Assembly (NCBI RefSeq): GCF_000336555.1
Contig: NZ_KB375281.1
Coordinates: 4,332,155 to 4,396,154, forward strand
Direction of reading: 5' to 3'
From: Afipia clevelandensis ATCC 49720
GTDB lineage: Bacteria; Pseudomonadota; Alphaproteobacteria; Rhizobiales; Xanthobacteraceae
DNA: 64,000 nt
How positions within the stretch are numbered: the stretch's first letter is position 1; each line of letters starts with the position of its first letter. Shown here one piece after another: positions 34,734 to 44,013 of the stretch. The notes beneath the pieces are model-generated. The model was not told the DNA's origin. It saw nothing but the letters and a program-made list of their open reading frames with translations, and did not search any database. The position numbers and the translations under genes were made by a program.

Positions 34734-36068
34734 ATGGACCCATCACAGGCACGACAAAGCGGACCTATCGTACAGAGCGCAGCCGACAAAGCGCTGTTTT
34801 CCAAGGTGAGCTGGCACCTGCTGCCGCTGCTGATCATTTGTTACATCATCTCGTTCATCGACCGGATCAATATCGGCTTCGCCCAGCTTCAGATGAAGCA
34901 GACCCTCACGTTCAGCGACGAGGCCTATGCGTTCGGAGCCGGCATCTTCTTCCTCGGATACTTTCTCTTTGAAGTCCCCAGCAACCTGATGCTGGAGAAG
35001 ATCGGCGCGAGAAAAACCCTGCTGCGCATCATGTTCTGCTGGGGTATCGTCGCATCGGCGATGATGTATGTGCAGACGCCGACGCAGTTCTATGTTCTGC
35101 GTTTCCTCCTCGGTGCGTTCGAGGCAGGCTTCTTTCCGGGGATCATCCTCTACCTGACGTTCTGGTATCCATCCGCCCGCCGCGGTCAGATCATCGCAGT
35201 CTTCATGACAGGAACTGCGATAGCCTACCTGCTCGCAGGGCCGACGTCCGGAGCGATCATGAAGTACATGGATGGATTCCTCGGTCATCATGGCTGGCAG
35301 TGGCTGTTCGTGGTGCAGGGGCTACCGGCCTCGATTCTCGGAATTGTCGCCTACTTCTATCTGAAAGATAAGCCCGAGGACGCAAGCTGGCTGACGGCGT
35401 CCGAGAAGACGGCGCTCCGCGGTCATCTCGATAACGACAAGCAGTGCGTCGAATCCGCATCACACGGGTCTCTGGGAGCACTGCTGCGCGACCCGAAGGT
35501 CTACTCGCTGTCGCTGATTTACGCGGTGTTTCTCGGTGCCACCTATGCGATGCTGTTCTGGACTCCGACCTTGATCAAGTCCTGGGGGATCAGCGATCTG
35601 TTCTGGATCGGTATGGCATCATCGCTCCCGGCGGTCTTCGGCATCGTCGGCATGGTGCTGGTCGGCCGCAGTTCGGACAAGCAGCGTGAACGGCGCTGGC
35701 ACTTCATGTTCACCACTGCGATTGCCGCAGCGGGCGTGCTGACGACGGTTGTGACCCAGGGCAGCCTGGTCGGATCGCTCGCCGGTCTCTGCCTGGTCGG
35801 CATTGGTCAATCCGCCATGACGCCAATCTTCTTCGCGGCGGTCAGTGAATATGTGCCGAAGAAGACCGCGGCGGGTGGTATCGCGCTGATCAGCAGCCTT
35901 GGCAATCTCGGGCCGTTCGTGACGCCTTCGATCGTCGCGTCGATCAACAAAGCGACGGGAACGCCGGTGGCGAGCATGATCCTCGTTGCGGTCTTGTGGA
36001 TAACGGCTGGCGTGATGCTGACGTTCATCCTCCGTCCGGCACCGGCTCCCCGGTTGGCGATGGCATGA
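34734..36068 (+). CDS. MFS transporter, anion:cation symporter (ACS) type
   Basis: 444 residues, about 12 membrane segments. The ACS motifs are visible: FIDRINIGFAQLQM after the first segment, LGYFLFEVPSNLMLEKIGARK, and FLLGAFEAGFFPGIILYLTFWYP. The family carries organic acids such as phthalate, 4-hydroxyphenylacetate, tartrate or hexuronates with protons. It follows the acyltransferase with its own GGGAGGAC site. It ends the lipid module; its substrate could instead belong to another pathway here. Confidence 0.9.
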   Translation: MDPSQARQSGPIVQSAADKALFSKVSWHLLPLLIICYIISFIDRINIGFAQLQMKQTLTFSDEAYAFGAGIFFLGYFLFEVPSNLMLEKIGARKTLLRIMFCWGIVASAMMYVQTPTQFYVLRFLLGAFEAGFFPGIILYLTFWYPSARRGQIIAVFMTGTAIAYLLAGPTSGAIMKYMDGFLGHHGWQWLFVVQGLPASILGIVAYFYLKDKPEDASWLTASEKTALRGHLDNDKQCVESASHGSLGALLRDPKVYSLSLIYAVFLGATYAMLFWTPTLIKSWGISDLFWIGMASSLPAVFGIVGMVLVGRSSDKQRERRWHFMFTTAIAAAGVLTTVVTQGSLVGSLAGLCLVGIGQSAMTPIFFAAVSEYVPKKTAAGGIALISSLGNLGPFVTPSIVASINKATGTPVASMILVAVLWITAGVMLTFILRPAPAPRLAMA

Positions 36069-36083
36069 TGACAGGACTTTGTC

Positions 36084-36111
36084 GGGACATCCGGCGCGGG
36101 CCGGATGTCCC
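36084..36111 (+). terminator. Strong hairpin after the MFS gene
   Basis: Perfect 11-bp stem GGGACATCCGG (36084-36094) and CCGGATGTCCC (36101-36111) with a 6-base loop, 16 bases past the MFS stop codon. No T tract follows. It may reduce read-through into the GNAT gene. Confidence 0.6.
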
Positions 36112-36162
36112 GGCAGAAACCGGCGAACGCGCGTCCTGGATGCGAGATGATCGGAGGGGCCA

Positions 36163-36726
36163 TTGCATCTGGGGATCAAAACGCGGGAACTCATTCCGGA
36201 TGAGCGCTCGTGTCTCCTCGCCCATCTGCTGGCTCTTGATGCGGAAGATCGCCGCCTGAGATTTGGACAGGTTCTCTCCGACGACGGTATACGCAAGTAC
36301 ACCGAGAGCATTGATCTGTCGCGCGATGCCGTCTTCGTCTCGACCGATGACGAACTGGCGATTGTGGGAGCAGCTCATCTCGCCCGCGAGGAAGATCATG
36401 CTCAATTGGGGGTATCTGTTCTGGCGAAAAGCCGCGGGCAGGGGATTGGCGAGGCGTTGCTTGAACGGTGTGCATCGCGGACCCGTATCTGGGGTGTGCG
36501 TATTCTGTTCATGAACTGTCTTGTTGAGAATGCTCCGATGATGCACCTCGCTCGCAAGCAGGGTTTGAGGATCGTGTCGTCGGGTACCGAGGCCGAGGCT
36601 TTCGTGCGATTGCCTCGCGCCGATCTTGCGAGTGTCGCCGCGGAAGTCACCGCCGAGCACGTCGGTCTGTTTGACCATGCATTGAAAGCGGGATGGCTGG
36701 CCTTGCAGGGACGCCGGCCAAGGTAA
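36163..36726 (+). CDS. GNAT-family acetyltransferase
   Basis: 187 residues. The acetyl-CoA loop is R-x-x-G-x-G/A as SRGQGIGEALL (about residues 88-98), with LGVSVL in beta strand 4 and the following helix. The start is TTG at 36163, preceded by GGAGGGG. Acceptor unknown: amino groups of a metabolite or protein. It lies 49 bases before the adenylate kinase gene and may share a transcript with it. Confidence 0.78.
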   Translation: MHLGIKTRELIPDERSCLLAHLLALDAEDRRLRFGQVLSDDGIRKYTESIDLSRDAVFVSTDDELAIVGAAHLAREEDHAQLGVSVLAKSRGQGIGEALLERCASRTRIWGVRILFMNCLVENAPMMHLARKQGLRIVSSGTEAEAFVRLPRADLASVAAEVTAEHVGLFDHALKAGWLALQGRRPR

Positions 36727-36775
36727 GCGGAAAAAATTTCGACCATCGGCGCATTGGCAATTTGGGGAGAGGACA

Positions 36776-37387
36776 GTGAGGATTGTTTTGTTGGGCCCGC
36801 CGGGAGCGGGAAAAGGCACGCAGGCGGAAAGCATCGTTAGAAAGTACGGCGTGCTGCATCTGTCCACCGGCGACATGCTGCGCGCCGCGGCGCAGGCGGA
36901 TACCGAGGTCGGGCGGAAGATCAAGCAGACCATGGCAAGCGGGGCCCTGGTGTCGGATCAACTCGTCATCGCTGCCGTTGTCGAGCGAATTTCTCAGGAT
37001 GATGCGCGGAAGGGCTTTATTCTCGATGGCTTTCCGCGAACGGTATCGCAGGCCGTCACATTCGACGACATGCTCCAAACGGAGCATCTGGAGCTTGATC
37101 ATGTCGTCGAATTACAGGTCGATGAGAAGATATTGCTGGACCGCATTTTGATCCGGGCGAACGAGGCGAAGGAGCGCGGCATCGCCCAGCGTGAGGACGA
37201 CAATCACGACTCCTTGAAGGTTCGTCTCGATGCGTATCGCGCGCAGACGGCGCCGGTGATTGATTACTACCGTGCGCGAGGCATTCTGAAGAGCGTCGAC
37301 GGACTGCAGCCGATTGAGCATGTGACAGCGGATGTGTTCAAGGCGATTGATACAGCCGAGTCGCCGAAGGTTGCGATGCGCAAATAG
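36776..37387 (+). CDS. adk: Adenylate kinase (short-lid type)
   Basis: 203 residues. The P-loop GPPGAGKGT, the AMP-binding STGDMLRAA and DGFPRTVSQA, and the LID region GIAQREDDNHDSLKVRLDAY with ADDN-type arginines are all present. It lacks the four-Cys zinc lid. It converts AMP + ATP to 2 ADP, useful where CoA ligases make AMP. The start is GTG at 36776, with GGGGAGAGG upstream. The usual adk lies in the ribosomal-protein operon with secY; this isolated gene is therefore probably a second copy. Confidence 0.93.
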   Translation: MRIVLLGPPGAGKGTQAESIVRKYGVLHLSTGDMLRAAAQADTEVGRKIKQTMASGALVSDQLVIAAVVERISQDDARKGFILDGFPRTVSQAVTFDDMLQTEHLELDHVVELQVDEKILLDRILIRANEAKERGIAQREDDNHDSLKVRLDAYRAQTAPVIDYYRARGILKSVDGLQPIEHVTADVFKAIDTAESPKVAMRK

Positions 37388-37477
37388 GAAGTTCAATCGT
37401 GCTCGCAGTCCCGCGAGCAACTGTTGAAGGGTAGTGTCGCTGACTGTGAGTTGGTAAAGACTGGAAAAGGATCGCCT

Positions 37478-38272
37478 ATGACTGCAGAAAAGAAGAGCGG
37501 CCAGTGCGCGCTCGTGACCGGCGCATCGGGCGGTATTGGCCTCGAACTTGCCCGTGTTCTGGCCGCCAACGGTTTCGATCTGGTTCTGCTGGCGCGAAGC
37601 GCGGCGAAACTTCAGGAAATCGCCAATGAACTGAAAGCCAATCATGGCAGCAAGGTAACGGTCCTTCCTGCCGATCTGAGCGATCCCGGCACGCCGCAAG
37701 CCGTCTTCAACACCCTGGCGGATGCCGGAATTCGGATTGATCTGCTGGTTAACAACGCCGGCCTTTTGTTCGAGGATCGCTTCAACGCCATCAGTCTCGA
37801 TGACACCATGCAGTTGCTGCGGGTGAATATCGGGGCGACGACCGCGATGACCCATCTCTTTCTCGGGTCCATGCTGGAACGCAACAGTGGTCGGGTACTG
37901 AATGTCGCGTCGATCGCTGGATTCGTGCCCGTGCCGAATCTGGCGGTCTATGCGGCATCCAAAGCCTACGTATTGTCATTCGGAGAGGCTTTGTCTCAAG
38001 AGTTGAGCGGCAGCAAGGTGACGCTGACGACCTTGTGCCCCGGAGTGACCGAGACGGCCATGGTTCACGGGACCAACCTCGCCAGCGTTCCCAAAATGAT
38101 GATCATGGACGCCAAGACGGTCGCTCGGGAAGGATACCGCGCCTGCATGTCCGGAAAGCCGGTTCACGTCGCGGGCATTGCCAACGAAATGGCGGTTCAA
38201 TGGATCAAGTACCAGCCAAGTTGGCTGATGCGGGCGGTCGGCGGCTTTCTCAGCCGAAACCGGAATTCCTGA
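37478..38272 (+). CDS. Short-chain dehydrogenase/reductase (SDR, DltE-like)
   Basis: 264 residues. TGASGGIGLELARVLA, LLVNNAG, VASIAG and catalytic YAASK (in VYAASKAYVLSFGEAL) are present; the last helix and basic tail are typical of the YqjQ/DltE branch of SDRs. ATG 37478 was chosen over 37424. A hairpin TGCTCGC/GCGAGCA at 37400-37419 lies between adk and this gene. It converges on the response-regulator gene 13 bases away. Function unknown. Confidence 0.87.
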   Translation: MTAEKKSGQCALVTGASGGIGLELARVLAANGFDLVLLARSAAKLQEIANELKANHGSKVTVLPADLSDPGTPQAVFNTLADAGIRIDLLVNNAGLLFEDRFNAISLDDTMQLLRVNIGATTAMTHLFLGSMLERNSGRVLNVASIAGFVPVPNLAVYAASKAYVLSFGEALSQELSGSKVTLTTLCPGVTETAMVHGTNLASVPKMMIMDAKTVAREGYRACMSGKPVHVAGIANEMAVQWIKYQPSWLMRAVGGFLSRNRNS

Positions 38273-38285
38273 CGACGATCTTATA

Positions 38286-39203
38286 TCAGGAATGTCTTTG
38301 GCTGGCATTGGCTGCCACAGCGGCGGCAGCGGTGCGATTCTCGACGCCGAGTTTTGCGTAAATCTGCTCGAGATGCTTGTCCACGGTGCGCGGACTGAGC
38401 TCGAGTATCTGTGCAATGTCGCGGTTTGTCTTGCCCTTGCTCAACCAGGAGAGGACTTCGCCTTCGCGGCTGGTCAGTCCCAGTTCCTTGCTGAATTCGG
38501 CTGGTGAGTCGGAACTGGTTTCCCGAGTTAGCCGCAGGAGGAACTGATCCGCGTTCAATCGGCCCATGTATTGAAGACGATGCTTGTTGTCTCCAAAGGG
38601 GGTTGAGGGAGGAGACTTTGGCGCGGCCCCGCCTTTCTGCATCCTGTCGAGCCAGGCAAGCCAGGGCTCGGGCAATTGGGGAGCATCGTTGCCAGCCTCG
38701 CTTCCCACCAGAAGTTTCTGCGCCTGCGGTGTGGCCCAGATCAGTTGCCCCCGGTGATCGACCGCAAAGAGAATGCGTCCGGAGGCATCGAGCGCTGCGC
38801 GCGCGCTCTGGGTGAGACGCGCATTGGCAAGATGCACCTTGATGCGGGCAAGCATCTCCGCGATCGCGATGGGCTTTGTGACATAGTCCACGCCGCCAAC
38901 TTCGAGCCCGCGCACGATGTGCTCTGTTTCAGCAAGCCCGGTCATGAAGATCACGGGAACATCGGCAAGTCCGGGAAGGCGTTTCAGTCGCCTGCATGTT
39001 TCAAAGCCGTCGATTCCCGGCATCACGGCATCGAGAAGGATGATGTCGGGCAGGATTTGTTCGACAACGCGCATCGCCGAGGCGCCGTCGAGCGCCACCA
39101 TGACGGTCATGCCGGCCCCGTCCAGCGCATCGGTCAGCATCCGCAATGTTTCGGGGGAATCGTCGACGATCAGAACGGTGTCGCGCTTTTTCTCAATGGT
39201 CAT
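38286..39203 (-). CDS. LuxR/FixJ-type response regulator with PAS-like middle domain
   Basis: 305 residues. The receiver domain covers residues 1-125: acidic pair VDDS, phospho-Asp in IILLDAVMPG, Lys in YVTKP. A middle region of about 100 residues (RILFAVDHRGQLIWATPQAQ) resembles a PAS fold. The C-terminal LuxR helix-turn-helix (TSREGEVLSWLSKGKTNRDI and LSPRTVDKHLEQIYAKLG) binds DNA. Its start overlaps the end of the hybrid kinase by 11 bases, so it is the kinase's partner. It most likely controls the divergent urt-fmd operon. Confidence 0.92.
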   Translation of the reverse strand: MTIEKKRDTVLIVDDSPETLRMLTDALDGAGMTVMVALDGASAMRVVEQILPDIILLDAVMPGIDGFETCRRLKRLPGLADVPVIFMTGLAETEHIVRGLEVGGVDYVTKPIAIAEMLARIKVHLANARLTQSARAALDASGRILFAVDHRGQLIWATPQAQKLLVGSEAGNDAPQLPEPWLAWLDRMQKGGAAPKSPPSTPFGDNKHRLQYMGRLNADQFLLRLTRETSSDSPAEFSKELGLTSREGEVLSWLSKGKTNRDIAQILELSPRTVDKHLEQIYAKLGVENRTAAAAVAANASQRHS

Positions 39204-42200
39204 GACGCTGCACCGTTTTCAGGGTTGCCATGTACTGGCCAAGGTCGAATTGCTCGATCAGGGACCGCATCCGGGCGACAAATGCCGCGTGCTCGGGATG
39301 ATCCTGATTGATCTGGTCGAGCTTTGTGTGAATGGCCGTCACGTATCCGATCTGCCCGAGATTGATAAGCTCATCGACGTATTCGACGGGCGGGGCGAGA
39401 TCGTCCTTGACACTCCAGACCGCGGTTGGAGCTTCCCCTGGCTCATACCGCCATTCGATTTTCAGCAACTGTCCGACAAGCTCCAGCAACCGTGGAACGT
39501 CAATCGGCTTCATCAGGTATCCGTCGTGAAACGGCTGTGCGAGCGGTGCCCCGTGCGCCTCGAGCGCACTCGCCGACACCATCAGAATGCGGGCATGATG
39601 ATGCCCCATCGTGCGCAAGGTCTCGGCGACGGTCCAGCCGTCGATCCCGGTCATGGAGATATCGAGGAGAAAGAGGTCGGGCTGACAATGCCGCGCGAGG
39701 TTCAGGCACGATTCCCCGTCATGGGCGCTGAGAACGATGAACCCGAGCGGGGTCAGAATTTCGCGCAACAGGTCACGCTGTGTCGGATCGTCATCGGTAA
39801 CCAGAATAGTCCGGCGCGGGCCGTGATAGCCGAAAATCGGCGCGTTGATGGCTTTCAGGCGGGTTGGATTGGTCACCTCGGACAGCAGCATCTTCACGTA
39901 GAAGGTGCTGCCTCTATCCACCACGCTGCTCACACGAATATCGCCGCCCATGACGCCGGCCAGGAGTTTGCTGATGGTCAATCCAAGTCCGGTCCCGGTC
40001 TGGGGCTGCGAGACGCCGAGTGCGCCGCGCTCGAAAGGCGCGAAAATACGCTCCAGATCATCCGCATGAATTCCGGGGCCGGTGTCGCGCACCTCGAACT
40101 CTGCGACAGGACTGCGGTAATGAACGATGAAGTGGACGCCGCCGGTCTGGGTGAATTTGATCGCATTCGACAGCAGGTTGATCAGAATCTGGCGCAGCCG
40201 CTTCTCATCGGCATAGACCACCGGTGGCAAGGTTTCCGGCCGCTGGAACACGAACTCGATATTCTTTGCCGCGGCCTGAAGACGAAACATGCCGACGAGC
40301 TGATCGAGGAAGGCATGCAGGCGGACTTCGTCGCGGGACAGATGCAATCGTCCAGCCTCGATTTTCGAGATATCCAGAAGGCCGTCGATCAGGCCGGACA
40401 GATGGTCTGCACTGCGGCGAACGACGCGAATCTGGTCGCGGGGTTTCGGCTGGATGGTGTCATCCTGCTCCAATAGCTGGGCATAGCCACTGATGGCGTT
40501 CAGCGGCGAGCGCAGTTCGTGGCTGAGACCGACTACATAGCGGCTCTTGGCAAGATTGGCGGACTCGGCGACTTCCTTTGCGCGCTGAAGCTCCATATCC
40601 GTCTTCCGGTGCGCGTCGATTTCCTGCATCAGCAATGTTGTCTGCCGCCGTGTTTCCGCTTCCGCAGCCTGCCGACTTTGTCTGGCGAGGACAAACAGCC
40701 AGGCGACGACACCGATGATGATGGTCAGGGCGAAAAACACCTTCCACAGCACATCGGAGAGCTGGATCTGGTCGAATCGTATGGCATTGGCTGTTTGCAG
40801 GTAGATCAGGCCCAGCGTGAGGCCGACCAGCCCCGCGGCTGCGGCAAAGACACCGAGATAGTGGCCGAGTTGAGAGTTGATGCGGGCGTAGATGGCCTGC
40901 GGCAGAAGCCGTCCGAGAGTTTCCGAAAGCTGCGCCTGCACACGCGCATGCGGTTTGCAAAGATCATGGCACCGCGCATCCAGTGAGCAACAGAGCGAGC
41001 AGATCGGGCCGGAATAAGCGGGGCAGGAGGCCATGTCTTCCGGCTCGAACGCATGTTCACAGATACAACATTTAATGGTTTCGGCGGTCTGCCAGCTCCG
41101 CTTCGGCTTACGCGCGATATAATACTTTCCTCCGGTCGCGTAGGCGATGAGCGGTGCGGCGATAAACGCCGTGGTAAGCGCCACAAATGGGGCCAATGCC
41201 TTGGCGGTAGGGCCGAAGAAACCATAGAACGCGCTGATCGAGACGATTGTCGCGATCGTCATAGCGCCGACGCCGACGGGATTGATGTCGTAGAGATGCG
41301 CGCGCTTGAATTCCATGTGGGGCGGACGAAGCCCGAGCGGCTTGTTGATGATCAGATCCGCCACAAGCGCGCCGACCCACGCTATTGCGACGTTCGAGTA
41401 AAGCGCCAGGGTCTGTTCGAGCGCCTTGTAGACGCCGATTTCCATCAGAAGCAGCGCCACAAGGACATTGAACACCAGCCAGACGACGCGGCCGGGATGG
41501 CTGTGCGTCAGCCGCGAAAAGAAGTTCGACCACGCGATGGAGCCGGCATAGGCGTTGGTGACATTGATCTTGAGCTGCGAGAGGATCACGAAGGTTCCGG
41601 TCAGCGCCAATGCCAGATCGGGCTGGGACAACACGTAGCGAAACGCTTCCAGATACATGTGGGAGGGTTCGGCGGCATATTCCGCGACGACGCCGTGCTT
41701 GAGTGCGAAGAATGCGAGGAATGAGCCTGCCAGCAGCTTGATAGCGCCGGGAACGATCCAGCCCGGCCCGGCGCTGATCATGGCGAACCACCAGGCGCGT
41801 TTTGATGTGCGCCGGTCGCGCGGCAGGAAGCGCAGGAAGTCCACCTGTTCGCCGATCTGCGCCACCAGCGAAAAGACGACGGAGGCGGCCGTGCCGAACA
41901 GCAGCAGGTCGAGGTGCCCCGACGGACTGCCGTGTTCGCCCGGAAATGCGCGCCATTCGGCGAACGAGCCGGGACTCTTGATCGCGATCGCAGCGAAGGG
42001 GAGGATATGGAGGAAAATCCAGAATGGCTGCGTCCAGAGCTGGAAGCGGCTGATGAGCGTGATCCCGTGTGTCACCAGCGGGATGATGACCACCGCGCTG
42101 ACCAGATAGCCGATGGGGCGGGGGAGGCCGAAGCAGAGTTCCAGCGCCATCGCCAGGATCACCGCCTCGATGGCGAAGAAAATGAAAGTGAACGAGGCAT

Positions 42201-42564
42201 AGATCAGCGACGTGACGGTCGAGCCGATATATCCGAAGCCGGCGCCGCGGGTCAGAAGATCAATATCTACGCCGTATCTGGCTGCATAATAGGCAATCGG
42301 CAGTCCGCAGCAGAAAATGACCGCGCTGACCACCAGAATGGCAGCCGTCGCATTGGTCACGCCGTAGTTGAGGGTGATTGTTCCGCCAATGGCTTCGAGG
42401 GCGAGAAACGAGATCGCGCCCAGCGCCGTGTTTGCCACGCGGGCCGCGGACCAGCGCCGCGCGCTCTTGGCTGTGAAGCGGAGCGCGTAGTCCTCAAGCG
42501 TCTGGTTGGCAACCCATTGATTATATTGGCGCCTGACACGGTCTATGCGCTGCCGCCCGACCAA
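39193..42564 (-). CDS. NCS1-type permease - Cys-rich module - hybrid histidine kinase
   Basis: About 1123 residues. In order: a nucleobase:cation-symporter-like membrane domain of about 12 segments (residues about 30-485; WTQPFWIFLHILPFAAIAI and ILSQLKINVTNAYAGS are NCS1-like), a nine-Cys stretch (about 499-536, CCICEHAF, CSLCCSLDARCHDLC) that could bind zinc, two further membrane segments, a coiled coil, HisKA (SHELRSPLNAISGY, His about 682), ATPase (DTGPGIH, GTGLGLTIS), a receiver (FLLDISMTG) and a C-terminal phosphotransfer-like tail. TTG 42564 has AGAGGAGAG upstream; a TTG at 42705 would run to the urtA start. It probably senses urea, a purine or an amide. Confidence 0.9.
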   Translation of the reverse strand: MVGRQRIDRVRRQYNQWVANQTLEDYALRFTAKSARRWSAARVANTALGAISFLALEAIGGTITLNYGVTNATAAILVVSAVIFCCGLPIAYYAARYGVDIDLLTRGAGFGYIGSTVTSLIYASFTFIFFAIEAVILAMALELCFGLPRPIGYLVSAVVIIPLVTHGITLISRFQLWTQPFWIFLHILPFAAIAIKSPGSFAEWRAFPGEHGSPSGHLDLLLFGTAASVVFSLVAQIGEQVDFLRFLPRDRRTSKRAWWFAMISAGPGWIVPGAIKLLAGSFLAFFALKHGVVAEYAAEPSHMYLEAFRYVLSQPDLALALTGTFVILSQLKINVTNAYAGSIAWSNFFSRLTHSHPGRVVWLVFNVLVALLLMEIGVYKALEQTLALYSNVAIAWVGALVADLIINKPLGLRPPHMEFKRAHLYDINPVGVGAMTIATIVSISAFYGFFGPTAKALAPFVALTTAFIAAPLIAYATGGKYYIARKPKRSWQTAETIKCCICEHAFEPEDMASCPAYSGPICSLCCSLDARCHDLCKPHARVQAQLSETLGRLLPQAIYARINSQLGHYLGVFAAAAGLVGLTLGLIYLQTANAIRFDQIQLSDVLWKVFFALTIIIGVVAWLFVLARQSRQAAEAETRRQTTLLMQEIDAHRKTDMELQRAKEVAESANLAKSRYVVGLSHELRSPLNAISGYAQLLEQDDTIQPKPRDQIRVVRRSADHLSGLIDGLLDISKIEAGRLHLSRDEVRLHAFLDQLVGMFRLQAAAKNIEFVFQRPETLPPVVYADEKRLRQILINLLSNAIKFTQTGGVHFIVHYRSPVAEFEVRDTGPGIHADDLERIFAPFERGALGVSQPQTGTGLGLTISKLLAGVMGGDIRVSSVVDRGSTFYVKMLLSEVTNPTRLKAINAPIFGYHGPRRTILVTDDDPTQRDLLREILTPLGFIVLSAHDGESCLNLARHCQPDLFLLDISMTGIDGWTVAETLRTMGHHHARILMVSASALEAHGAPLAQPFHDGYLMKPIDVPRLLELVGQLLKIEWRYEPGEAPTAVWSVKDDLAPPVEYVDELINLGQIGYVTAIHTKLDQINQDHPEHAAFVARMRSLIEQFDLGQYMATLKTVQRHDH

Positions 42565-42714
42565 CTCGCTCTCCTCTTGACGCCCGTCGCCCGCTGAAAA
42601 ATCTACGTCGCGTTTTTGCGGTGCCGTATGCGCGATTTCACGTATGCGTGCGATGCACAATCCGGGCCATCGTTCCCCTATCGAAGCGTTGTTCAGCCAA
42701 CACAAGGGGCGGTC

Positions 42715-43977
42715 ATGACAGACAAAAAAGATCAGGGATTGCAGTCACCTTTCCGGCGCAAGATGTTGATGGGAATGGCGGCGCTGCCGGCCATGTCCAT
42801 GATGTCTCGCCCATCATTCGGCGCGGGACCGGCGACCTCAGCCGTCAACACCACGGGCCTTGCGGTGACCGATACCGAGGTCACGGTCGGTATCCTGCAC
42901 TCGGTGACCGGCACGATGGCAATTTCCGAGACCGGATCGGTTCAGGCTGAAAAGCTGGCGATCGAGCAGATCAACGCCTCGGGCGGCGTCCTCGGGCGCA
43001 AGATCAAGTTCATTCAGGAAGACGGCGCGTCCGACTGGCCGACCTTCGCCGAAAAGGCCAAGAAGCTGCTGGTCAACGACAAGTGCGCGTCGGTGATGGG
43101 CTGCTGGACCTCGGCGTCGCGCAAGGCGGTGTTGCCGGTGTTCGAGCAGTACAACGGCATGCTCTACTATCCGACCTTCTATGAAGGTCTCGAGCAGTCC
43201 AAGAACGTCATCTATACCGGTCAGGAGGCAACCCAGCAGATCATCGCCGGCCTCGACTGGGTCAACAAGACCAAGGGTGCGAAGACCTTCTATCTGCTCG
43301 GATCGGACTACATCTGGCCGCGCACCTCGAACAAGATCGCGCGCAAGCATATTGAAGGCCACTTGCAGGGCGCGAAGGTGGTCGGCGAGGAATACTTCCC
43401 GCTCGGCCACACCCAGTTCAACTCGGTCATCAACAAGATCAAGCTGACCAAGCCGGACGTGATCTACGCCATCATCGTCGGCGGCTCGAACGTCGCCTTC
43501 TACAAGCAGCTCAAGGCGGCCGGCATCGACCTGTCGAAGCAGAAGCTGCTGACCATCTCGGTCACCGAGGACGAAATCGACGGCATTGGCGGCGAAAATA
43601 TCGCAGGCGCATTCGCTTGCATGAAGTACTTCCAGTCGCTCGACAATCCGAACAACAAGGAGTTCGTCGCTGCGTTCAAGAAGATGTGGGGCGAAAAGAC
43701 CGTGATCGGAGACGTCACCCAGGCTGCCTATCTCGGGCCCTGGCTCTGGAAGATGACCGTCGAGAAGGCCGGCAGTTTCGATGTCGACAAGATCGCGGCG
43801 GCATCCGCGGGCATCGAGTTTACCAAGGCGCCGGAAGGCTACGTCAAGATCCATCCGAACCACCATCTCTGGTCCAAGACGCGCGTTGGTCTCGCCCAGC
43901 TCGATGGCCAGTTCAAGGTTGTCTACGAGACGCCGGACCTGATCGAGCCGGATCCGTTCCCAAAGGGCTACCAGTAA
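42715..43977 (+). CDS. urtA: Urea ABC transporter substrate-binding protein UrtA
   Basis: 420 residues. A signal region with twin arginines (PFRRKMLMGMAALPAMSM) suggests export by Tat. The mature part shows UrtA hallmarks: VTVGILHSVTGTMAISETG, GGVLGRKIKFIQEDGASDWP, GCWTSASRKAVLPVFEQYNG, and LLGSDYIWPRTSN. It captures urea or short amides in the periplasm for UrtBCDE. ATG 42715 was chosen over the longer frame from 42616. It is divergent from the permease-kinase gene with a 150-base promoter region in which I found no clear sigma-54 site; a direct repeat of ATGCG...CGAT occurs around 42628-42653. Confidence 0.93.
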   Translation: MTDKKDQGLQSPFRRKMLMGMAALPAMSMMSRPSFGAGPATSAVNTTGLAVTDTEVTVGILHSVTGTMAISETGSVQAEKLAIEQINASGGVLGRKIKFIQEDGASDWPTFAEKAKKLLVNDKCASVMGCWTSASRKAVLPVFEQYNGMLYYPTFYEGLEQSKNVIYTGQEATQQIIAGLDWVNKTKGAKTFYLLGSDYIWPRTSNKIARKHIEGHLQGAKVVGEEYFPLGHTQFNSVINKIKLTKPDVIYAIIVGGSNVAFYKQLKAAGIDLSKQKLLTISVTEDEIDGIGGENIAGAFACMKYFQSLDNPNNKEFVAAFKKMWGEKTVIGDVTQAAYLGPWLWKMTVEKAGSFDVDKIAAASAGIEFTKAPEGYVKIHPNHHLWSKTRVGLAQLDGQFKVVYETPDLIEPDPFPKGYQ

Positions 43978-44013
43978 GCCCCGCGCCAGGTCTCTCACAA
44001 CAATCAGCTCCCA

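Noticed and set aside
41108-41956. 282-residue minus-strand frame in the permease part of the hybrid kinase
   Set aside because: Lies in another frame of the same strand as a long, motif-supported gene; no membrane segments and Arg-rich.
42600-42714. Possible sigma-54 promoter for the urt operon
   Set aside because: I looked for TGGCAC-N5-TTGC in both directions and found no acceptable match, so no nitrogen-type promoter is claimed.
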